From Anolis sagrei (Eukaryota; Chordata; Lepidosauria; Squamata; Anolidae), in the NCBI RefSeq assembly GCF_037176765.1, contig NC_090022.1, forward strand, positions 82,468,209-82,532,208: a DNA stretch of 64,000 bases, read 5' to 3'. Position numbers and translations under genes: made by a program. The notes below the pieces were generated by a model. The model saw nothing but the letters and a program-made list of their open reading frames with translations. It had not been told where the DNA came from and ran no database searches. Position 1 is the first letter of the stretch. Each line of letters starts with the position of its first letter. Positions 22,896 through 30,116 of this stretch are shown here, piece by piece.

Positions 22896-22951
22896 CAATA
22901 ATAAAAACAACACATGAAGTCTTCAGGCATAAGAAAGTATAACATGGTTAA
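22896..22951 (+). repeat. 56-base direct repeat, copy B
   Basis: Starts CAATAATAAAAACAACACAT and ends as copy A does. The flanks of the two copies are unrelated, so only this segment was duplicated. Confidence 0.8.
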
Positions 22952-22997
22952 ATGCTGTTCTTTTTACTGCTCCAGGAATTTGAGTATGTGTAACACT

Positions 22998-23036
22998 GCT
23001 GTGTGTGTGCGTGCAGTGCGGGGGGGGGGGGGGGGG
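22998..23036 (+). repeat. (TG)n followed by a 17-base G run
   Basis: TGTGTGTGTGCGTGCAGTGC precedes an uninterrupted G17 at 23020-23036. Confidence 0.9.
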
Positions 23037-23071
23037 TCTAATGTGTCCTTGCACTAACAGCTGACATAGAA

Positions 23072-24657
23072 CAGTGTTTCTCAACCTTCCCAATGCTATG
23101 ACCCCTTAATACAGTTCCTCATGTGTTGGTTTTATTTATTTATCGTGTCATCCGCAACCAGAACATTGTATTACATTTCTAACAGAACAAAACAAACAGA
23201 TAAAAACAAAAACAAAAAAACTCCACAAATTTTGCAAACTTGGTAGTTGATTAAATGTCCTTTGACAAGTATCTGGCCACTTGGAGTGCCTCTGGTGTTG
23301 CCACAAGAAGGTCCTCCATGGTGCATGTGGCAGGGCTCAGGTTGCATTGCAGCAGGCGGTCAGTGGTTTGCTCTTCTCCACACTCGCATGTCGTGGATTC
23401 AACTTTGTAGCCCCATTTCTTAAGATTGGCTCTGCATCTCATGGTGCCAGAGCGCATTCTGTTCAGTGCCTTCCAAGTTGCCCAGTCTTTTGTGTGCCCA
23501 CGGGGGAGTCTCTCATCTGGTATCAGCCATTGATTGAGGTGCTGGGTTTGAGCCTGCCACTTCTGAACTCTCGCTTGCTGAGGTGTTCCAGTGAGTGTCT
23601 CTGTAGATCTAAGAAAACTATTTCTTGATTTAAGTCGTTGATGTGCCGGCTGATACCCAAACAAGGGATGAGCTGGAGATGTCTCTGCCTTGGTCCTTTC
23701 ACTACTGACTGCAACTTCCCGGCGGATGTTAGGTGGTGCAATACCGGCTAAGCAGTGTAATTTCTCCAGTGGTGTAGGGCACAGACACCCTGTGATAATG
23801 CGGCATGTCTCATTAAGAGCCACATCCACTGTTTTAGTGTGGTGAGATGTGTTCCACACTGGGCATGTGTACTCAGCAGCAGAGTAGCATAGCGCAAGGG
23901 CAGATGTCTTCACTGTATCTGGTTGTGATCCCCAGGTTGTGCCAGTCAGCTTTCGTATGATATTGTTTCTAGCACCCATATGTGTTGGTGACCCCCAGCC
24001 ATAAAATTATTTTTGTGGCTACTTCTTAACTGTCATTTTGCTACTATTATGAATCATAATGTAAATATCTGATACGCAGGATGTATTTCATCACTGGACC
24101 AAATTTGGCACAAATACCCGATACGCCCAAATTTGGGTTGGCGGTTGATTCTGTCATTTGGGAATTGTACTTGCTGGGATTTATAGTTCACCTACAATCA
24201 AAGAGCATTCTGAATTCCACCAATGATGAAATTGAACGAAAATTGGCACACAGAACTCCCATGACCAAGAGAAAATACTGGAAGGGTTTGGTGAGCATTG
24301 ACCTTGAGTTTTGGAGTTGTAGTTCACCTACATCCAGAGACCACTGTGGACTCAAAAAATGATAGTTTTGGACCAAACTTGATACAAATACTCAATATGC
24401 CAAAATGTGAACATTGGTGGAGTTTGGGGAAAATAGATCTTGACATTTGAGAATTATAGTTGATGGGATTTATAGTTCATCTACAATCAAATAGCATTCT
24501 GAACCCCAAAACGATAGAATTGGGCCAAACTTCCCACACAGGACCCCCATGACCAACAGAAACTACTGTGTTTTCTGATGGTTTTTGGTGAGCCCTCTGG
24601 CACCCCCTTGTGACCCCCCCCCCCCCGGGGTCCTGATCCCCAGGTTGAGAAATGCTG
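23072..24657 (-). mobile_element. hAT element split by a LINE
   Basis: The left terminus CAGTGTTTCTCAACCTTCC and right terminus CCCCAGGTTGAGAAATGCTG are inverted. Internal sequence matches the copy at 6177 in reverse orientation. The LINE 23131-23979 interrupts it. The 8-base flanks do not match, so the target duplication has decayed. No transposase frame is evident. Confidence 0.75.
23131..23979 (-). mobile_element. 5'-truncated non-LTR retrotransposon (possibly Vingi/Ingi-like)
   Basis: An open minus-strand frame of 242 codons (23251-23979) reads through conserved segments ALALCYSAAEYTCPVWNTSH and LNRMRSGTMRCRANLKKWG, and a Cys-rich end ESTTCECGEEQTTDRLLQC, the C-terminal part of a non-LTR RT protein. 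The 3' end is a short (ATAA)n tail. A perfect 10-base duplication, ATGTGTTGGT (23121-23130, 23980-23989), shows it inserted into the hAT element. The clade is an impression only. Confidence 0.75.
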
Positions 24658-25228
24658 AATTCTTCAGCTGAAAAATTAAAGACCTTGTAAAGCTGCAACT
24701 CCCAGGATTCCATATTATTGAGCCATTACACAGAGGCCCCTTCTACACTGCCCTATATACCAGGATCTGAGCCCAGATTATCTGCTTTGAACTAGGTTAT
24801 ATGAGTCTCCACTGCCAGATAATCTGGGATAAACAGATAATATGGGATCGGATCCTGGGATATGGGGCCAGTGTAGATCCAGCCTTAGGCCCTTTCTATA
24901 CAGCTGTATAAAATCCAGATTATCTGCTTTGACCTGGATTAAATGGCAGTGTAGACACAGGTAATCGGTTCAAAGCAGATAATGTGGATTATCTGCCTTG
25001 ATATTCTGGATTATCTGGCAGTGTAGAAGGGCCCTTAGGCTGTATCTGCACTCTTAAATTGATGCAGTTTGATACCACTTGAACTGCTATTGTTCAATGC
25101 TATGGAATTCTGAGAACTGTAGTTTGGTGAGACACCAGCACTCTGGGGCAGAGAGGGCTAGGGGCCTGGTAAAGTTACAACTCCCACAATTCAAACTGCA
25201 GTAATTCTGTTGTGTATATGCACCCATA
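24658..25228. mobile_element. cluster of palindromic MITEs
   Basis: Two head-to-tail units of the CCCCTTCTACACTGCC...GGCAGTGTAGAAGGGCC type (24735-24884, 24888-25034) are followed by a unit from GGCTGTATCTGCACTC to GTATATGCACCC (25037-25228). A partial unit sits at 24658-24730. They are internally self-complementary and have no coding content. Confidence 0.65.
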
Positions 25229-25237
25229 AAGAGGTGT

Positions 25238-25946
25238 TAAACTGCTGGACCACTCTAACAGCCACCATGTCAGACTACACAGAGAAGCCACTGAAATCCA
25301 AACGCGAATCAAGGAATATGAAAGGCACTGCAGACAAATTCAGCCAGAGAAGTCAGCCATAGCAGAGCACCTGATGAACCAGCCTGGACACAGCATATTA
25401 TTTGAGAACACAGAAATGCTGGACCACTCCAACAACCACCATGTCAGATTACACAGAGAAGCCACTGAAATCCACAAGCATGTGGACAATTTCAACAGAA
25501 AGGAAGAAACCATGAAAATGAACAAAATCTGGCTACCAGTATTTAAAAAACCTCTAAAATTATAACAGCAAAACAACATCCAAACACAGGGAAACTCCAG
25601 AGAGGAAACAATCAGGGACAGCTAATCACCTCTCAACAAAAGATTCTCACAGGCACTAACAAGCCACACCAAAAAATTGCCATGCCATCAAATGCTAATC
25701 AAGGTGGTCAGTTGAAACATTCACATCTACCTCCAACAGACAAAAGAGTCCTTTGTCCCACCCTGGTCATTCCACAGATATATAAGTCCCTTTTCCTAGT
25801 TCCAACAGGCCTCACAACCTCTGAGGATGCTTGCCATAGATGCAGGTGAAACGTCAGGAGAGAATGCCTCTTAAACATGACCATAAAGCCCAAAAAATCT
25901 ATAACAACCCAGTGATTTCAGCCATGAAAGCCTTTGACAACCCTGC
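25238..25946 (+). mobile_element. Penelope-like retroelement, 3' part with GIY-YIG region
   Basis: The plus-strand reading carries QPEKSAIAEHLMNQPGHSIL and FKKPLKL followed by a stop, matching the C-terminal endonuclease part of Penelope-like proteins. The 3' region follows, with the hammerhead-like segment (25821-25855) and the shared terminus (GATTTCAGCCATGAAAGCC). About 62 bases of the coding part occur twice (25238-25300 and 25414-25474). A broken fossil copy. Confidence 0.75.
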
Positions 25947-26030
25947 ACTAATTTTGCAATATAGATGCACCCCTATTAAGGAGGCAGGGCTTTTACGCTC
26001 CACTTTTGTGGAAACTGGAGCATAACATGT

Positions 26031-26326
26031 GGAGCCCTCAGTGGCGCAGTGGGTTAAACCGCTGAGCTGCTGAACCTGTTGACTGAAAGGTCAGCAGTTT
26101 GAATCCAGGGAGTGGGGTGAACTATTGTTAGCCCCAGCTTCTGCCAACCTAGCAGTTCAAAATGTGAGTAGATCTGGCGGAAAAGTAACAGCGATCCATG
26201 CAGTCATGCTGGCCACATGGCCTTGGAGGCTTCTACGGACAACGCTGGCTCTTCTGCTTAGAAATGGAGATGAGCATCATCGCCCAGAGCCCGGTAGGAC
26301 TAGACTTAATGTCAAGGGCAACCTTG
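26031..26326 (+). mobile_element. tRNA-derived SINE (ACA type)
   Basis: Head GGAGCCCTCAGTGGCGCAGT, B box CAGTTTGAATCCAGG and tail GACTTAATGTCAAGGG. A clear flanking duplication is not seen. Confidence 0.75.
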
Positions 26327-26385
26327 ACAAGTGGGAAAGGGCCCTTCTACACTCCAGGATGCCAAGGCAGATAATAATAATAATG

Positions 26386-26632
26386 GGTTGTTGTAGGTTT
26401 TGGGGGGCTATGTAGCCATGTTCTAGAGCAGTGGTTCTCAACCTGGGGTCCCCAGATGTTTTTGGCCTTCAATTCCCAGAAATCCTAACAGCTGGTATAC
26501 TGGCTGGGATTTCTGGGAGTTGTAGGTCAAAAACATCTCGGGACCCCAGGTTGAGAACCACTGTTCTAGAGGCATTCTCTCCTGATGTTTTGCCTGCATC
26601 TATGGCAAGCGTCCTCAGAGATAGTGAGGTCT
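26386..26632 (-). mobile_element. Penelope-derived unit (copy 6), split by a hAT MITE
   Basis: TTGTTGTAGGTTTTGGGGGG through GATGTTTTGCCTGCATCTAT and GGCAAGCGTCCTCAGAG matches the other copies. It is bordered by ATAAT repeats on both sides, which may be its target. A hAT MITE (26429-26563) interrupts it. Confidence 0.7.
26429..26563. mobile_element. hAT MITE with perfect 8-base target duplication
   Basis: 135 bases, with ends CAGTGGTTCTCAACCTGGGG and CCCAGGTTGAGAACCACTG and near-perfect palindromy. TTCTAGAG is duplicated at 26421-26428 and 26564-26571. It is inserted in a Penelope-derived unit, so it is younger than that copy. Confidence 0.9.
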
Positions 26633-26633
26633 G

Positions 26634-26634
<1 letters not shown>

Positions 26635-26668
<34 letters not shown>
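26635..26668 (+). repeat. (TAA)n microsatellite
   Basis: Eleven or so AAT/TAA units, continuous with the L2-like 3' tail that follows. Confidence 0.9.
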
Positions 26669-27440
26669 TGTTATTTATACCCCGCTACTATCTTCCCCTG
26701 GTGCCCCCCCCCCCGGTGACGCAGTGGGTTAAAGCACTGAGCTGCTGAGCTTGTTGATCAAAAGGTCGCAGGTTCGATTCCAGGGAGCAGTGTGAGCTTC
26801 CGCTGTCAGCCCTAGCTTCTGCCAATCTAGCAGTTTGAAAACATGCAAATGTGAGTAGATCAATAGGTACCGCTCCAGCGGGAAGGTAACGGTGCTCCAT
26901 GCAGTCATGCCAGCCACATGACCTTGGAGGTGTCTATGGACAATGCTGGCTCTTCGGCTTAGAAATGGAGATAAGCACCACACCCCAGAGTCAGACATGA
27001 CTGGACTTAATGTCAGGGGACTACCTTTACCTTTACCTTACTATCTTCCCAATGGGGACTTGGGATGGCTAACATGAGGCCAAGCCCAAATATACAATAC
27101 AATACAATAAAATACAGAATACAGAAACAAAATTACATCAGAAGATAATTGCAATGGCAAAGTAAAATAATAAAGCAAATTCACACAAAATGAAATTGAA
27201 CAGGATGGGCAGGCCAAATGAAACAGATGAAATAACAAAATAATAAAACCCTGGGAGGTAGGAATAAAAATATGTGAGGAGAGGCCAGGAATGATAAAAA
27301 ACAGTGGGGCAAGGCTTTCAGTTTAGGAAGGTGTCTCATAGAGGCGACACTAAAGATGGGATATAAATGGGATAACAGAAATGGTCACTCTCCAAAGGCA
27401 TATCGGAAGAGCCAGGTTTTCAGATTTTTCTTGAAGTCTG
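26669..27440 (-). mobile_element. L2-like LINE 3' region, split by a SINE
   Basis: The minus-strand 3' part (TTATTTATACCCCGCTACTA...CAATGGGGACTTGGGATGGC...AAGAGCCAGGTTTTCAGA) matches 50421-50845. A SINE at 26698-27038 interrupts it. Confidence 0.65.
26698..27038 (+). mobile_element. tRNA-derived SINE (ACA type), nested
   Basis: Head GGTGACGCAGTGGGTTAAAG, B box AGGTTCGATTCCAGG and tail CTACCTTTACCTTTACC. A perfect 12-base duplication, TACTATCTTCCC (26686-26697, 27039-27050), shows insertion into the L2-like copy. The 5' end holds a C12 run. Confidence 0.85.
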
Positions 27441-27460
27441 CTAAAGAGGGGGCTTGCCTG

Positions 27461-27557
27461 ATAATCCTGATGATCTGCTTTGAACCGGATTATATGAGTC
27501 TGCACTGCCACATAATCCAGTTCAATGCAGTGAGATGGCAGTGTAGAAGGGGCCTCA
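27461..27557. mobile_element. palindromic MITE, partial
   Basis: GATCTGCTTTGAACCGGATT...GGCAGTGTAGAAGGGGCC, one arm and the core of the common MITE. It abuts the CpG island. Confidence 0.6.
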
Positions 27558-27559
27558 GG

Positions 27560-28110
27560 AGTGGGCGCCAGGGCTGTCTGGGGGAGAGGCGAGGAAGGCC
27601 GGCTCAGAGAGCTCCCAACCAGGCCACTCGCCCTTTGCCTTCCTCGCCTGGGAAGCGGCCTCCCTTTCCTTCCCTTTCCGTCCGGCGCGCGCCTCTCTCT
27701 CTCTCTTGTATCGGGTCTTCCTGGAGTTACGAAACGCGGCGCTCCGCAGCGTCGGTTTCGCAACAGGGGCGGGGCTTGAGGCGGCAGCCAATCGCCGCGC
27801 TCTCCGACTCCATCCCGCGGGGCGGCTCCCGAGCTTTATGTAACGCGCGGAAGGGGGTTGGCTTTGTTTGTGTGTCTATGTCTCCAGTGGGAGCCCGCAC
27901 AAGGGTCCCTTCTTCCCAAAGGTGTGTCTGTAGCACCCCCCCTGCCTACAGCCATGATTATGAGGAGGCTTGTCGGAAAACGGTTGGCAGTAACGCTTCC
28001 AATCGGCAGAGCTGCGCCTTCCGTCTCCAACGAGACTTTTATGTAAGGCTCGGTGGGGGAAAAACACGGAGGGGAGCAAGTTTCTCGCTCCCAAGTTTCT
28101 CTCCAAGCGA
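27560..28110. promoter_or_regulatory. CpG island with CCAAT and GC boxes, gene not identified
   Basis: A GC-rich, CpG-dense block with a GC box (GGGGCGGGGC, 27766-27775), a CCAAT box (27788-27792), a second GC box (GCGGGGCGGCTCC) and a TATA-like TTTATGTAA near 27836. Downstream on the plus strand an ATG at 27954 opens 30 codons (MIMRRLVGKRLAVTLPIGRA...). They run into a donor-like GTAAGG at 28043, leaving 'AT' in phase 2. I cannot find a following exon or name the gene. It could be an alternative upstream promoter for LONRF, a divergent noncoding transcript or an isolated island. It lies 1.7 kb upstream of the LONRF start. Confidence 0.6.
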
Positions 28111-28199
28111 GACTTCTCTAGGAGTGAAATCTCTCAGCCTGTGTAGTGCGCAATGTTTTGAAAAGAACTGCGAAAAAGTATTCCTGGATTATATATAAA

Positions 28200-28855
28200 C
28201 ATGCGCCAACAATGCCATGTGGCAGCAAACAAGGCCAAAGGGATTTTGGCCTGCATAGTGTCTAGATCCAGGGAAGTCATGCTAGCCTCCTATCCTGCCG
28301 TGGTGAGGCCACACCTGGAAGACTGTGTCCACTTCTGGGCACCACAATTGAAGGGAGATGTTGACAAGCTGGAATGTGGCAACTAAAACGATCAAGGGTC
28401 TGGAGAAGAAGCCCTATGAGGAGTGGCTTAAAGAGCTGAGCATGTTTAGCCTGAAAAAGAGAAGGCTGAGAGGAGACATGATAGGCACATATAAATATGT
28501 GAGAGGAAGTCACAGGGAGGAGGAAGCAAGCTTGTTTACTGCTTCCCTGGAGACTAGGACAGGGAACAATGGCTTAAAACTACAAGAAAGGAGATTCCAT
28601 CTGAACACGAGGAAGAACTTCCTGACTATGAGAGCTATTCAGCTGTGGAACTCTCTGCCCTGGAGTGTGGTGTCTAGTGTCTAGATCCAGGGAATCTAGT
28701 GGTGGTGGCTGCTCCTTTTTCGGAGGCTTTTAAACAGAGGCCGGATGGCTATCTGTTGGGGATGCTTTGAATGGAATTTTCCTGCTCTTGGCAGGGGGTT
28801 GGACTGGATGGCCCAGGAGGTCTCTTCCAACTCTATGATTCTATATAAGGGCTTA
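28200..28855 (+). mobile_element. CR1 LINE 3' end, degraded
   Basis: Decayed ORF2 segments ASYPAVVRPHLEDCVHFWAP, LSMFSLKKRRLRGDMIGTYK and TRKNFLTMRAIQLWNSLPWS occur in order. The CR1 tail (GGTTGGACTGGATGGCCC, CTCTATGATTCTATA) follows. A 20-base segment, TAGTGTCTAGATCCAGGGAA, occurs at 28256-28275 and again at 28675-28694, so the copy carries a templated internal duplication. Confidence 0.85.
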
Positions 28856-28899
28856 TCTGCGTTTATGGGTGTCTGCAAAGGAAACGCCCGAAAGAGAGA

Positions 28900-29175
28900 G
28901 GGCCTCAGGGAGGCTTGTAGGCCAACTTGGGCCCTTCAACTCCCAGAGGGGGAAAAGGAAGGGGCCTGAGGCTGTTAGGATTTCTGGGAGTTGAAGTCCA
29001 AAACACCTGGGGGACCCAAGTTGGCCCAGGCCTGTTTTCAAGTCACCTGTTTCAGTGATCTCCACATTGTGCTCCTCCCAAGTGTTTTGGGCTTCAGCTC
29101 CCTGATCAAGGTTCTGGGGGCTGGCATTCAAAACTCTTGGAAGACCGGAGTTTGGGGCACCTGTTGACTCCAGTT
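28900..29175. mobile_element. palindromic MITE remnant
   Basis: GCCAACTTGGGCCCTTCAAC pairs with TGAAGTCCAAAACACCTGGG and GACCCAAGTTGG downstream, the same family as the hAT MITE at 26429. Related CCAGA/CTTGGAAGACC motifs continue to 29400. Confidence 0.5.
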
Positions 29176-29624
29176 TCCACGTGGAAGAAAGGAAGGAATC
29201 GGGACCAGTGCGACTGCTGGGCTCGAGAAAGGCTGTGTCTACACTCGAGTACGCTTCTCTTGAGTGGCCCAAAGCCTCCCCTTTCCCCCCTCTCTTTGGA
29301 CAGTCCTTGACCAAAATCTTTGTGCTTTCACATTCAAAGCACCTCAAGATTCTGGGGGGCTGGCATCCAAAATTTTTGGAAGACCAGAGTCTGGGACACC
29401 TGTTAAATCCAGTTTCCGCGGGGAGGGAGGGAGGAGGCCCGAGGGAAAAGGAAGAAGGACCGCTTCGCCTTCTGGCTGCAGCAGTCAGCGAGGGAAGCAA
29501 GCCGCCTGCCTGACTCCTGCTGCAGCCTCCACCATAGGGATAGGCAGGCAGGCGCGCGCGCACGGCGGAGGGGGGCGTGGCGCCCAAACTTCTGGGGCGC
29601 GTGCCTGCGTGCGCGCGCGTGCCT

Positions 29625-29667
29625 GCCAGCCAGCCAGCCAGCCAGCCTGCCTGCCTGCCTGCCTGCC
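29625..29667 (+). repeat. (CCAG)n(CCTG)n tetranucleotide array
   Basis: About five CCAG units followed by five to six CCTG units, flanked by GTGCGCGCGCG. It lies about 155 bases upstream of the LONRF start codon, probably in the 5' leader or core promoter. Confidence 0.9.
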
Positions 29668-29821
29668 TTTGAGACGCAAAAGGGACGCCTGCGAGCGTCT
29701 CGCGCGCGTCCGGGAGAGCGTCTCCTGGGACCCACCTCCACCCGTGCCCATGCCTCCTCGGGGCCGCTCCGCTCTCCCCGCCGCCTGAGGACGGCACCCT
29801 CCTCCCGCTCGCCCGCCCGCC

Positions 29822-30116
29822 ATGGAGCTCTTCCGCTGCCCGTCGTGCCGCCTGCTGCTGTGGGAACCCTCGACGGCGCCGTGCGGGCACTCCTTCTGCC
29901 GGCGCTGCCTGCTGGGGCTGCCGGGCAAGTGCCCTCTGTGCGGGGAGAGGCTTTCCGCCCGCTCCCTGGCCCCCGCCGTCCTCCTGGGCCACTTGCTGGA
30001 GAAGTGCTGCCAGCCGGGCGCCAAGGCGGAGCGCCTCCGAGCCGAGGCCGGGCAGCTGCTCCGGAGCCGCGACTACCGCGCCGCCCTCACCTGCCTCCAA
30101 AAGGGCATCGCCAGGG
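29822..30116 (+). CDS. LONRF: LONRF exon 1: RING1 and first TPR helix
   Basis: The start ATG has a strong Kozak context (GCCGCCATGG-like: CCGCCATGG) and an in-frame stop 36 bases upstream. It encodes MELFRCPSCRLLLWEPSTAP and CGHSFCRRC...CPLC, a complete RING-HC finger, then ERLRAEAGQLLRSRDYRAAL. The donor is AGGG|GTAAGG. The exon ends in phase 1. Confidence 0.9.

Larger units (their letters stand above)
18540..22975. other. intergenic, mostly unassigned
   Basis: AT-rich sequence with no supported exon. It contains a 9-base-stem hairpin at 19848-19870 and two copies of a 56-base direct repeat (21295-21350, 22896-22951). The many short reading frames show no family resemblance. Confidence 0.5.

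Noticed and set aside
26706-26800. Possible tRNA gene
   Set aside because: A and B box-like sequence is present but no cloverleaf closes. The head is continuous with a SINE body and target duplication.
27356-28198. 280-codon plus-strand open frame
   Set aside because: It runs from an L2-like fragment through a MITE into the CpG island and CR1 border, with no family resemblance. Only the island and the short ATG frame at 27954 were kept as a possible promoter.
29264-29788. Frames of 110-174 codons upstream of LONRF exon 1
   Set aside because: They are low-complexity readings of the GC-rich leader and the CCAG/CCTG array. The in-frame stop before the LONRF ATG excludes them as an N-terminal extension.
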